Part shown: piece after piece, positions 6,995-17,071 of the stretch
Layout: every line of letters starts with the position of its first letter
Numbering within the stretch: position 1 is the first letter of the stretch
Assembly (NCBI RefSeq): GCF_016917755.1
Contig: NZ_CP070326.1
Span: forward strand, 2,976,001-3,040,000
Direction: 5' to 3'
DNA from: Streptomyces noursei
GTDB lineage: Bacteria; Actinomycetota; Actinomycetes; Streptomycetales; Streptomycetaceae
DNA: 64,000 nucleotides
Notes under the pieces: generated by a model
What the model saw: the letters and a program-made list of their open reading frames with translations, nothing else
What the model was told of the DNA's origin: nothing
Database searches by the model: none
Translations under genes and position numbers: made by a program

Positions 6995-9013
6995 TCAGCC
7001 GGTCTGCGGGTCCGCGGCGCGGCGGGCCTCGGCGACGCGGTCCAGCACCCGGCGGATCACCTCGCTGCGCCGGGGCGCGAGCGGCGGCTCGTACGTCCAG
7101 GCGTGGCCGACCCACGGATCGGCGAGATGGGTGTCCGGGACAGGTGTGAGCCGCAGCAGGGCGCGCCAGAGCGGGTCCAGGACCGGGCCGTACTCCCGTG
7201 CCCGGCTCCGGTCGGCGACCATCATCAGGTGGACCCCGACCGCGGGGCCCTCGTCGGCCAGATAGCGCAGCTGGTTCAGCGCGCGGTCGTCGAAGCCGTG
7301 CGGGAAGTCATGGACGATCAGCAGCTGCTCGGCCGGATCCAGCTCCGGCGGCAGGGCCTCCGTCGCACGGTGGCGCACCGCCATCTGGAGGAGGTCGACC
7401 CGCCGGGTCAGCGCCTCCAGCACCGCGGCCACGCCCCGGGCACCGGCGGCCGGAGGCTCGGGCAGTGCGCCGCTCTCGCGCAGCGGGGCCAGCGCCGGCC
7501 CGGCCGAGCCGGCGGGGTCGAGGACCTGGACGGCGTATCCGCCCGGCGGGTGGGCGGCCAGCAGCCGGGCGGCGACCGCAACGGCGGTCTCCAGGGCGAG
7601 CCGCCCCAGCGCGGCCTCGTCGGGCGCCGCGTCGGTCAGCGCGCTGCCCAGCTCCCGGCGGCCGAACTCCCGCTCGGGGTCCCGCCCGGCACGGGGATAC
7701 GGCCCGGGACCGCTGTCGATCCACAGTCCGCGCTCCAGCGGGAGCCGGACGAGCAGCGGAATGCGCAGCTCCGGGGCCTCGGGGAGGTGCAGATCGCCCA
7801 GTCGGACCGCCATCGGGGGCTGCCGCGGCACCTCGTAGGCGTGCCACACCGGGTTGTCCCAACGGGCGAGCGCGGGCGGCAGCGCGGGCTCCACCACCTC
7901 CGACTCGGCAGCGAGCTGGGCCAGGTCGCGGTCGAGGACGGCGCGGGCCCGGCCGACCAGGTCGGCGTGCCGGTCCCGGGCGGCGACGCGGGCGGCCTCG
8001 GTGGCGCCGCCCAGACGGGCGCGGGGGTCGGCGAGCGCCTCGTCGAGCTCCCGCTCCAGACGGGAGGCGGCGAAGCCGGCGGCGCTGCGGTACGCCGCGA
8101 CCGACCGGGCCAGGTCCTCGAACATGCCCCGGACCTGGTTGTAGAGCCGCTCCTCCATGCTCCAGCCGTTGGCGTCACCGGCGACCGGGGCGGCCGGGCC
8201 GTCCGGGCCGCCGGCTGCCACGGGCGGGGCGGGAGCGGGCGCGGGGGCGGCCGTGGAGGCGGTGGGGCGTCGGGGGTGGCGGTAGTCGAGGCGGGCGCCG
8301 GCCGGCGGGGCACCGAGGCCGACCGCCGGGGCGTCGGGAACACCGGCGAGGGACTCGGTCTCCGGGGCGAAGGCGGTGGGCCCGGGGGCCGGACGCTCGG
8401 GGCGGACCGCCGGCACCGGATCGGGCGCGGCCGACGGGTCGGGGGCCGCCACCGCCGGGGCGCGTCCTGTGCCGGTCGCCTCCTCGATCCGCGCGGCCAG
8501 CTCCGCGGCCCCCGGCAGCCCCTGGTCGCGCAGCAGCTCCGCCAGCCCGCCGGCGTACCCCTGGCCCACGGCACGGATCCGCCAGGCGCCCTGTCGCCGG
8601 TACAGCTCCACGGCGACCAGCGCGGATTCGGGGCCCAGGCCGGTGACGGTGTACCCGGCGAGGAGGATGCCGTCGGGGGTCGTCACGGCGACCGACGGCG
8701 CGGCGGCGGCGCCGAAGCCGCGCGGTGCGCCGGGCCCGCCCGGCAGCGCCAGCAGCACGCTCACCCGGTGCACCGCGCCGGGCAGCACACCGAGATCGAC
8801 GGCGATGCGCTGTACGGCGGCCGGCCCGGAGGGCACCTCGACGCCCGCGCGGCGGGGCGCGCCCGGATGGGCCACCGCCTCGGCGCCCGACAACCGGCCC
8901 TGTTCGTCGCCGAGCGTGACCCCGGCCAGGACGGGCCCGTCGGCCGCGATCCGGATCTCCACACGGGTGCGGTCCAGCGGGTGGTTCTGCCCCCGGACCA
9001 GCTCCGCCGTCAT
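6995..9013 (-). CDS. TerD-domain protein with degenerate FtsK/SpoIIIE-like C-terminus
   Basis: The 672-residue protein has an N-terminal TerD-type calcium-binding-like domain (about 1-180). A proline/alanine-rich linker (about 190-300) and a helical, coiled-coil-prone middle (about 310-410) follow. The C-terminal domain resembles FtsK/SpoIIIE-type ATPases at its Walker B-like strand (EQLLIVHDFPHGF) and in ADEGPAVGVHLMMVAD, but no Walker A (GxxxxGK[ST]) is present, so it is unlikely to hydrolyse ATP. The start ATG has GGGGAG 5 nt upstream. TerD proteins take part in tellurite, phage and metal stress responses. The terC gene starts about 160 bp downstream on the same strand. Confidence 0.8.
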   Translation of the reverse strand: MTAELVRGQNHPLDRTRVEIRIAADGPVLAGVTLGDEQGRLSGAEAVAHPGAPRRAGVEVPSGPAAVQRIAVDLGVLPGAVHRVSVLLALPGGPGAPRGFGAAAAPSVAVTTPDGILLAGYTVTGLGPESALVAVELYRRQGAWRIRAVGQGYAGGLAELLRDQGLPGAAELAARIEEATGTGRAPAVAAPDPSAAPDPVPAVRPERPAPGPTAFAPETESLAGVPDAPAVGLGAPPAGARLDYRHPRRPTASTAAPAPAPAPPVAAGGPDGPAAPVAGDANGWSMEERLYNQVRGMFEDLARSVAAYRSAAGFAASRLERELDEALADPRARLGGATEAARVAARDRHADLVGRARAVLDRDLAQLAAESEVVEPALPPALARWDNPVWHAYEVPRQPPMAVRLGDLHLPEAPELRIPLLVRLPLERGLWIDSGPGPYPRAGRDPEREFGRRELGSALTDAAPDEAALGRLALETAVAVAARLLAAHPPGGYAVQVLDPAGSAGPALAPLRESGALPEPPAAGARGVAAVLEALTRRVDLLQMAVRHRATEALPPELDPAEQLLIVHDFPHGFDDRALNQLRYLADEGPAVGVHLMMVADRSRAREYGPVLDPLWRALLRLTPVPDTHLADPWVGHAWTYEPPLAPRRSEVIRRVLDRVAEARRAADPQTG

Positions 9014-9228
9014 CGTTCTCCCCTTGCGTGTCGTACGGGTCGTACGGGTCGCTTCTCGCCGTCCGCGGCCCGCCGGTCCGACGGCGCTGTCCCCGACCCT
9101 ATGCAGGGAGCCGGGCCCGAGCGCGCCGAGCCCGGCCATCGTGGCGGATCTGCAACGCATCCGGGCAGGTCCGCGGCCCGCCCGGTGCCCCGGGGCGGGC
9201 CGCCGTCGCTCCGCCGGTGCTCCCGCCG

Positions 9229-11376
<2,148 letters not shown>

Positions 11377-11383
11377 GGGATCC

Positions 11384-11406
11384 ACCGTACGACCCGCCAC
11401 TGACAA
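11384..11406 (-). promoter_or_regulatory. RecA-NDp (PafBC-type) DNA-damage promoter of uvrB
   Basis: Read on the minus strand: TTGTCAGTGGC, six bases, then TACGGT. The upstream half matches the RecA-NDp consensus (TTGTCAGTGGC-N6-TAGggT) at all 11 positions. The -10 lies 7 bp before the uvrB ATG, placing the transcript start at or next to the start codon. Confidence 0.85.
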
Positions 11407-11867
11407 TCGGTGCCGCATCGGATCTGACCTGCGGTTTCCCGAGGGCTTGCGGACCGGCGAGGCGAGCGGACCGGCCCGCGGCCGGACGGTGGGGGGCACC
11501 GCCCGGCACGATCATGACAGCCGGGGAGGCGGCCGAGGACCGGTGTCGCCGCGGCCGGCCACGGGGTATGCCCTGGACTCGGCCGGCAAAAACGGTCATA
11601 TGCGCGACGGGTGACTCGCCGTCGGCCGAGATGCGCGGATGCCGCGGCTCCGGCAAGTTGGACGACGTCGGGACGTATGTCTGCTGCACGGCCATTTCGG
11701 GCACCCTGCAACTGCGACGCTCCGCACGGAATACCAGCCATTCTTCGTTCAGCGTCCGTCCACCGCACGTCCCCCTCCCCCTCCGGCCCGGCTGCGAGCC
11801 TCCGACCGTCCGCCCCGTTCACCTCACTTCACGTCAGCTCACTTCCACGACGTCACGAGGAGTCCGT
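11407..11867. other. Divergent intergenic region uvrB / glycerophosphodiesterase
   Basis: No coding frame with a ribosome site or recognisable product is seen in these 461 bp. The left end carries the uvrB promoter. The right end holds the ribosome site ACGAGGAG of the glycerophosphodiesterase gene. The 11740-11860 stretch is pyrimidine-rich and looks like an untranslated leader. Confidence 0.5.
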
Positions 11868-12749
11868 ATGCGTATTCGCCCCGTCGTCGCCGTCGCCGGC
11901 GCGCTCATGGGTCTGTCCGCATTCGCCCTGCCCACCACGGGCGCCCAGGCCGCGGCCCATGGGCACCCCCCTGTGGTGGTCGGCCATCGCGGCGCCGCGG
12001 CGTACGCGCCCGAGAACACGCTCGCCTCGGTCGACACGGCCAGCCGGCTCGGCATCGCCTGGGTCGAGAACGACGTCCAGCGCACCAAGGACGGCGAGCT
12101 GGTCGTCCTGCACGACACCTCGCTGGCGAGGACGACCAACGTCAAGAAGGTCTTCCCGGACCGCTCCTCGTGGAACGTCGGCGACTTCACGCTCCGTGAG
12201 ATCGAGAAGCTGGACGCGGGCAGCTGGTTCGGCGCGAAGTTCAAGGGCGAGCGGGTGCCGACCCTGGAGGATTACCTGGAAGAGGTCGAGGACAACGGCC
12301 AGAATCTGCTGATGGAGCTGAAGAACCCCGAGCTCTACCCGGGCATCGAGCGGCAGGCGCTGCGGGAGCTGCGCCACGACGGCTGGCTCGACCAGGAGCA
12401 CCTCAAGCGCCGCCTGATCGTCCAGAGCTTCAACGCCGACGCGATCAAGAAGGTCCACCGCCTGAACCCGGCGATCAAGACGGGCTTCCTGGGCAGCCCC
12501 TCGGTGGCCGACCTGCCCAAGTACGCCGCCTACTGCGACCAGATCAATCCGCCCCACACGGCCGTCACCCGTAAGTACGTCAAGGCGGTGCACGCGCTCC
12601 GGGGCCCGCACCACCGGCGGCTGGAGCTCTACACCTGGACCGTCGACGACGCCAAGGCCGCGGTCAGCACCGCCGACCTCGGCGTCGAGGGGCTCATCAG
12701 CAACAAGCCCGACGTGGTGCGCAAGGCGCTCGGCGGCACCGACTCCTGA
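11868..12749 (+). CDS. Secreted glycerophosphodiester phosphodiesterase
   Basis: This 293-residue GDPD hydrolyses glycerophosphodiesters to glycerol 3-phosphate and an alcohol. A Sec signal peptide covers about residues 1-29 (basic start, hydrophobic core, cleavage near AQAAA). The TIM-barrel signature follows: catalytic H40-R41 in GHRGAAAYAPENT, the metal-binding region WVENDVQ and H82-D83 in VLHDTS, with the late barrel motif YTWTVDD near residue 256. The start ATG has ACGAGGAG at good distance. In Streptomyces such enzymes salvage phosphate and are often under PhoP control; I did not see a clear PHO box, so regulation stays open. Confidence 0.93.
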   Translation: MRIRPVVAVAGALMGLSAFALPTTGAQAAAHGHPPVVVGHRGAAAYAPENTLASVDTASRLGIAWVENDVQRTKDGELVVLHDTSLARTTNVKKVFPDRSSWNVGDFTLREIEKLDAGSWFGAKFKGERVPTLEDYLEEVEDNGQNLLMELKNPELYPGIERQALRELRHDGWLDQEHLKRRLIVQSFNADAIKKVHRLNPAIKTGFLGSPSVADLPKYAAYCDQINPPHTAVTRKYVKAVHALRGPHHRRLELYTWTVDDAKAAVSTADLGVEGLISNKPDVVRKALGGTDS

Positions 12750-12808
12750 CCGTCCCGGCGCGGTCGGGAGCGGGTCCGGCGGTGGCCGTCGGACCGTTCC
12801 CCGCCGCG

Positions 12809-12831
12809 TTGTCAGTGGCCGGTCCTAGTCT
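12809..12831 (+). promoter_or_regulatory. RecA-NDp (PafBC-type) promoter of ogt
   Basis: TTGTCAGTGGC, six bases, TAGTCT. The upstream half is a perfect match and the -10 conforms. Only six bases separate the -10 from the GTG start at 12838, so this is again a leaderless arrangement. Confidence 0.85.
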
Positions 12832-12837
12832 GGGCAC

Positions 12838-13437
12838 GTGACGAACACAGAGCACGGTCCAGCGCCGGCCGCGGCGCCGGACGCCGCCCCGGAGGCGGCC
12901 GTCCCGGCCCGCCGCGACTGGGCCTGGACGCACCTTCGGACCCCGATCGGCCCGCTGCTGCTCGCGGCGACCCGGGAGGGCCTGGTCCAGGTCGTCTTCC
13001 ATGCCGACGAGCGGAAGGCCCGGCGGGCACTGGCCCGTCTGGAGTACGCCTTCGGCGGGCCGCCGCTCCCGGAGATACCGCATCTGGCGACGGCCGCCGC
13101 CGAACTCGCCCGCTACTTCTCCGGCGAGCTGCGCACCTTCACGGTCCCGCTGGACTGGTCGCTGTCCGGGGGCTTCAACGCCCGGGTGCTGCACGCGCTG
13201 GCCGACGGCGTGGCGTACGGCAGTGTGGTCGGCTATCAGGACCTCGCCGACCGGGTCGGGGAGCCGGGCGCGGCCCGGGCGGTGGGTGCGGCGATGGGCT
13301 CCAACCCGCTCCCCGTGGTCGTTCCCTGCCACCGGGTCGTCGCCAGCGACGGCGGGATCGGCGGCTTCGGCGGCGGCCTGGAGACCAAGCGGCTACTGCT
13401 GGCCCTGGAGGGCGTGCTGCCCGCTCCGTTGTTCTGA
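12838..13437 (+). CDS. ogt: Methylated-DNA-protein-cysteine methyltransferase
   Basis: This suicide repair protein takes the alkyl group from O6-alkylguanine onto its own cysteine. The 199-residue protein has a non-conserved N-terminal part and the C-terminal Ada/Ogt DNA-binding domain. That domain carries AYGSVVGYQDLA (the recognition helix region), the arginine-finger neighbourhood GAARAVGAAMGSNP, and the active site PCHRV with acceptor C164. The start is the GTG right behind a RecA-NDp promoter; there is no ribosome site, which fits leaderless translation. DNA-damage control of an alkylation-repair gene is coherent with its role. Confidence 0.95.
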   Translation: MTNTEHGPAPAAAPDAAPEAAVPARRDWAWTHLRTPIGPLLLAATREGLVQVVFHADERKARRALARLEYAFGGPPLPEIPHLATAAAELARYFSGELRTFTVPLDWSLSGGFNARVLHALADGVAYGSVVGYQDLADRVGEPGAARAVGAAMGSNPLPVVVPCHRVVASDGGIGGFGGGLETKRLLLALEGVLPAPLF

Positions 13438-13536
13438 GCGCCGGCCCGGCCGCCGTCCGGCCGGTTCCGTCCCGTATCCCGTCCGTGCCACCGGAATCCG
13501 TCCCGCCGGCCGGCACCGTTCCACGAAGGGCCGCGC

Positions 13537-14079
13537 ATGTCCCGTCAGATCGCCCTGCTCCGCGGTATTAACGTCGGAGGCCACAACTCCTTCCCCAAGG
13601 CCCGCCAGCTGGAGCTGGCCCGTTCCCTGGGGCTGGCGGACGTCACCGTGCTGCTGCAGACGGGAAACATCGTCTTCGCCGATCCGGGGACGCCGCCAAA
13701 GGAGACCGCCCGGCGGTTCGAGGAGCGAATCGCGGCCGAGCTGGGCCTGACGGTGCCGGTGCTCGTGCGGACCCGCGACGAGCTGGCCGCCACGGTCGCC
13801 GGGAATCCGTTCCCGTCGGCCGTGCCGGAGCCCAAGACCCTGCACGTGACGTTCCTGTCGGAGGCGCCGACCGACACCGCCCGGCTGGACGCGCTCGACC
13901 AGGCCGCCTACGCGCCGGATCAGTTCCGGTTGATCGGCCGCGAGCTGTTCCTGTGGTGCCCGGGCGGCAGCGGGCGCTCCAGGCTCGCCGAGGCGGTCGG
14001 CCGCGCCCGGCTCGGGGTGACGGCCACCGCGCGCAACTGGAACACCGTCACCAAGCTGCTGGCGCTGGCCGACGCCTGA
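13537..14079 (+). CDS. DUF1697 domain protein
   Basis: The 180-residue protein matches the DUF1697 family: the N-terminal signature ALLRGINVGGHN (residues 6-17), the LLQTGNIVF strand, and the C-terminal ending with TARNWNTVTKLLALA. The family has an alpha/beta fold and no assigned function; it is widespread in actinobacteria. The gene starts about 100 bp after ogt on the same strand and could be read from the ogt promoter, but the gap and its GC-rich symmetry leave that open. Confidence 0.85.
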   Translation: MSRQIALLRGINVGGHNSFPKARQLELARSLGLADVTVLLQTGNIVFADPGTPPKETARRFEERIAAELGLTVPVLVRTRDELAATVAGNPFPSAVPEPKTLHVTFLSEAPTDTARLDALDQAAYAPDQFRLIGRELFLWCPGGSGRSRLAEAVGRARLGVTATARNWNTVTKLLALADA

Positions 14080-14112
14080 CCACCCGGGCGCCGCGCCCCG
14101 ACCCGCCGGGCC

Positions 14113-14574
14113 TCAGCGCCAGCCGTGGAGTTCTCGCAGCCGGTTGGCGACGAGGTTGAAGCGGCCCCGGTCGAGCGCGCACGCCTCCCGCCGCATGCCG
14201 TCCGGGTGGACCCGCAGCACCCGGTCCACGGCGACCCAGGAGTCGCGCCCCGCGCGGTCCCACGGGCCGGCGCCGATCGCCACCCAGTCCCGGTCCTCGT
14301 TGTGCCGCTTGCTCGACAGCTGCACGGCCAGCAGCGTGCCCGCCGCCTCCCGGGCCACGACCAGGACCGGTCGGTCCTTGCCGCGCCCGTCGTTCTCCTC
14401 GAACGGGACCCAGGTCCAGACGATCTCGCCGGGGTCCGGGTCGCCGTCCGGGTCGGGGGCGTAGGTCATCGCCACGGCGCCGACGGCACGCGGCGGGACC
14501 TCGACGGTGGCGGTGGGCCCCTGGCTGCCGGGCAACGGTGCGTGCTCGTCTGCTGCATTGAACGAAGTGGTCAT
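14113..14574 (-). CDS. PemK/MazF-like protein without a partner antitoxin
   Basis: After a variable N-terminal stretch of about 50 residues, the 153-residue protein has the PemK/MazF barrel: GEIVWTWVPF, GRGKDRPVLVV (the conserved R-P-V-L-V strand), and a late DSWVAVDRVLRV strand. MazF-type proteins are ribosome-independent RNA endonucleases paired with an antitoxin. No small antitoxin-like gene lies on either side: DUF1697 converges 33 bp away, and the 296 bp upstream is free of genes. It may be a domesticated, non-toxic member, common as a solitary gene in Streptomyces, or an orphan. The start ATG is preceded directly by GGGGG. Confidence 0.78.
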   Translation of the reverse strand: MTTSFNAADEHAPLPGSQGPTATVEVPPRAVGAVAMTYAPDPDGDPDPGEIVWTWVPFEENDGRGKDRPVLVVAREAAGTLLAVQLSSKRHNEDRDWVAIGAGPWDRAGRDSWVAVDRVLRVHPDGMRREACALDRGRFNLVANRLRELHGWR

Positions 14575-14641
14575 CCCCCGCACGCTACCGGCCGTGCCGA
14601 ACGCGCTGATCAGCGGGACGCGTTCGGCCGTCCGCGGTCGA

Positions 14642-14664
14642 CTGTCAGTGGTCGGCCGTACGGT
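14642..14664 (+). promoter_or_regulatory. Weak RecA-NDp-like box without a clear gene
   Basis: CTGTCAGTGGT, six bases, TACGGT: 9 of 11 positions match, with a good -10. Forty-five bases on there is an AGGGGG ribosome-like site and an ATG at 14709. The frame behind it soon runs antisense to the next gene and does not look like protein. It may be a chance match or the promoter of an unannotated transcript. Confidence 0.3.
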
Positions 14665-14812
14665 TTTTTCAGCGGGGCGGTCGCCGGGATCGCCCGGGAG
14701 GGGGCGCGATGTACGGGACCAGGACGCATCCGGAGTTACCTCAAGAGGGCTGCGGGGCAGGGGAGTCGAGTGGGGACTGTCCGCGCGGCACCGCGGTCGC
14801 GGCCCGTCCCGG

Positions 14813-14839
14813 GCGGTTCGCGCGGTTCGCGCGGTTCGC
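14813..14839. repeat. Three tandem 9-bp repeats
   Basis: GCGGTTCGC occurs three times head to tail in the gene-free 14575-14870 stretch, just downstream of the kinase-like gene. The unit is the complement of the core of the 7-bp repeat at 20527. It can fold on itself and might act as a terminator, but there is no other sign of function. Confidence 0.6.
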
Positions 14840-14870
14840 GCGCCGACTGTTCGCCCGGCGGCCCGACCGG

Positions 14871-15512
14871 TCAGCCGGGCGCTCCGCCCCAGGCCGGCCG
14901 GCGGGGGTCGTCGGCCCGGACGACGACGTCCGCGGACTCCTCGGGTCGGACCTCGGCCTCGTAGCGGGCGAACGCCGGCAGCGTCCAGCGCTGGTCCTCC
15001 GGGGTGCGGCGGGCGAGCGCCGCCGGCGACAGCTTCAGGTGCACCGAGAGGTCGAAGGGGAACCACTGCCCGAGCAGCAGCGGGCCGTGCAGCAACACCA
15101 AGCCGCCGGGCGGCAGTTCCACGTAGGCGCTGCGCGTCGCCCGGTCCGCCTCAGGGTCCCACAGGTCGGGGAGCACCCGCCCGGTGCCGCCCGGCTCCAG
15201 CGGCTGGAAGATCTCGCGCCACAGGGCCCGCCGGTCGAACCACTCGTCGTAGTAGGCGTCCGGGTCCTCGCGGCCGTACTCCAAGCGCAGCGAGGCGGGC
15301 CGCAGGAAGCCGTGGGCGCCGGCTTTGTGCACCGCCCGCCCCCGGAGTCGCAGCGCCTCGGCGAGCCGCCCGGCGAGGTCGCCGGGGGCGGCTGCGGGAG
15401 CCCCGTCGACCGCCACCCGCAGCCAGGGGCTCCCGTCGTGCGCCGTCAGCGCGTCGATGCGCGCGGCGAGCGCGTCGGTGAGCCGTTCCCAGGTGATCGC
15501 TTCGAGCCGCAC
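14871..15512 (-). CDS. Uridine kinase-like protein with a degenerate P-loop
   Basis: The 213-residue protein follows the layout of the uridine/nucleoside kinase-like proteins common in Streptomyces. It has the first strand LRVAVDGA at 31-38, the substrate region DAYYDEWFDRRAL and LLLHGPLLLGQW for the Walker B side. However, the phosphate-binding loop that should read GxSGSGKST reads GAPAAAPGDLA here, with no lysine or serine/threonine. It is therefore probably inactive as a kinase or uses another chemistry. Upstream on the same strand, 41 bp away, ends the small helical protein with an RHIM-like tail, so the two may be co-transcribed. Confidence 0.72.
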   Translation of the reverse strand: MRLEAITWERLTDALAARIDALTAHDGSPWLRVAVDGAPAAAPGDLAGRLAEALRLRGRAVHKAGAHGFLRPASLRLEYGREDPDAYYDEWFDRRALWREIFQPLEPGGTGRVLPDLWDPEADRATRSAYVELPPGGLVLLHGPLLLGQWFPFDLSVHLKLSPAALARRTPEDQRWTLPAFARYEAEVRPEESADVVVRADDPRRPAWGGAPG

Positions 15513-15553
15513 CCGGCCATTCTGCCCCGCCGGCGGACAGCGGGCCCCCGGGG

Positions 15554-16000
15554 TCAGCGGGAGTGCGGTCCGCCGGGCGGGGTGCCGCGGTGGTCGAAGA
15601 CGACGCCGGCCTGCACCACGGGACCGGTCATCACACCGCCGCTGATCGTGTTGTGCACGTCCCGCACGACGCTCTGGGTGCCCTGGGGCGCCACCTCGTC
15701 GAGCAGTCGGCGCAGTTCGGCCGCCGCGGCCGGGTCCTCCGCGAGCAGCCGCCGCAGCCGGGCCTTCCAGACCACGGCCACCCCCTGGGGCACTTCCTCG
15801 TCGCCGTCCTCCCGGGCGCTGATGACGTCGGTGCGCGCCTGGTCCAGCTCGCGTTCGACCTCCGCCTCCTCCTCCGCGCCGCGGCGGCGGGCGAGCACGG
15901 CGGCCATCCGCCGGCGGACCGTGGCCCAGCCCTCGGTCGCCATCTGCTGCACCAGCGTCGTCGCCCCGGCCGTGGCGAGCGCCACCAATTCCGCTTCCAT
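15554..16000 (-). CDS. Small helical protein with C-terminal RHIM-like amyloid motif (candidate cell-death effector)
   Basis: This 148-residue protein has no recognised enzyme domain. Residues 1-105 look all-helical: an amphipathic start (MEAELVALATAGATTLVQQM), a charged coiled-coil-like middle, and a helix RLRRLLAEDPAAAAELRRLL. Residues 117-134 carry NTISGG...GPVVQAGVV, matching the N-terminus of the NLR-like ATPase at 22472-24607. V-Q-A-G is the core of RHIM-type motifs. A helical domain of about 100 residues plus a C-terminal amyloid motif is the layout of the Bell-domain effectors that pair with NLRs through bacterial amyloid signalling sequences (BASS). The start ATG has AAGGGGG 6 nt upstream. 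The effector role is inferred, not shown. Confidence 0.7.
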   Translation of the reverse strand: MEAELVALATAGATTLVQQMATEGWATVRRRMAAVLARRRGAEEEAEVERELDQARTDVISAREDGDEEVPQGVAVVWKARLRRLLAEDPAAAAELRRLLDEVAPQGTQSVVRDVHNTISGGVMTGPVVQAGVVFDHRGTPPGGPHSR

Positions 16001-16105
16001 CGGACCCCCTTGGATGTCGTGCGCGCCGTGTGCCGCGCGTGGTGCCACGGTAGAGAGGCAGACGGCCTCATGAACAGCCGCCCGGCCGTGCGCCGCGATC
16101 CGGGT

Positions 16106-16984
16106 TCAGCTGTGCGCCGGCCCGGCCGCTCCGTGGCGGCTGAGCACGGCCGCCGCCTCCTTCGTCGCCTCGATGACGCTGACGGGGGCTTCCGGCATCA
16201 CGGTCTTCTGCTTGAGCAGCAGCACCGCGCCCATGATGGCCCCGTCCCACATGATCGGTGCCGCGCAGGAGTTCCAGCCGGCCATGCACTCCTCGTAGCC
16301 GAGCGCGTGGCCGAGGTCGCGGACCTCCGCCAGGGAGGCGAGCAGCGCGTCGTTGTCCCGGTAGACGCCCGGGCCGGCCTGTTCGGGGACGGGTTCGGCC
16401 AGCACCCGCTGCTGGAGGACCTCGGGGAGGTAGGCGAGGATGGTGCGCCCGGAGGCGCCGGTGCGCAGGGAGCGGGTCACGGACAGCACGTCGCGCGGTG
16501 TCATGCCCAGTTCGGCGAGGTCGGAGTCGCCGACGGCCATGTCGACGCACTGCCGCTGCGCGCCGGAGAACGGCGCCACCATGTAGAGGAAGACCAGCCC
16601 GTTGTCGCTTGCCTCGCGCAGTTCGGCGAGGACCGTCTGCGCGCCGTCGAGCCGGTGGTCGAGCGCGGTGAAGGCGAGCTGGGCGGCGGAGGTCCGCAGC
16701 CGGTAGAGGCCGCGGTCCACCCGCTCGAAGATTCGCTGGTAGATGCCGGACTGCAGGATGCGGTAGACGACGGAGTCGTCCAGGCCGGTGAACTCCGCGA
16801 TCTCACCGGGCCCGTGGGCGGATCCGCCCAGCTCGGCGAAGGCGGTCTGGACGAGGAAGACCCGTTCGGCATGGCCGGATCCCGACGTCCGGGAGCCGGC
16901 GGCGGCCGCGCTCTTGGATGCCTGGCCGGTGCGCTGCGCGGCCTCCGGAGCCGTGGACTGCGACGCTGCGGTGCGATGGCCCAT
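16106..16984 (-). CDS. IclR-family transcriptional regulator
   Basis: The 292-residue protein has a non-conserved Ala/Ser-rich tail (1-38), a winged helix-turn-helix of IclR type at about 58-80 (PGEIAEFTGLDDSVVYRIL), and an IclR/GAF-like ligand domain containing LRTGASGRTILAYLP and a late GAIMGAVLLL strand. It starts with an ATG with AAGGGAGAG upstream and follows the quinone oxidoreductase-like gene by 87 bp on the same strand, so the regulator probably controls that gene and itself. A perfect 10-bp palindrome at 18158-18180, upstream of the oxidoreductase, is the best candidate operator. Confidence 0.85.
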   Translation of the reverse strand: MGHRTAASQSTAPEAAQRTGQASKSAAAAGSRTSGSGHAERVFLVQTAFAELGGSAHGPGEIAEFTGLDDSVVYRILQSGIYQRIFERVDRGLYRLRTSAAQLAFTALDHRLDGAQTVLAELREASDNGLVFLYMVAPFSGAQRQCVDMAVGDSDLAELGMTPRDVLSVTRSLRTGASGRTILAYLPEVLQQRVLAEPVPEQAGPGVYRDNDALLASLAEVRDLGHALGYEECMAGWNSCAAPIMWDGAIMGAVLLLKQKTVMPEAPVSVIEATKEAAAVLSRHGAAGPAHS

Positions 16985-17071
16985 CGTGTGCTCTCTCCCT
17001 TGGCAGTGATCCGCGCCCGAAGGCGCACGGCGTGTGCGGTGCTCGGTGCCCCGCCCCTGAGGGCACCGGCG

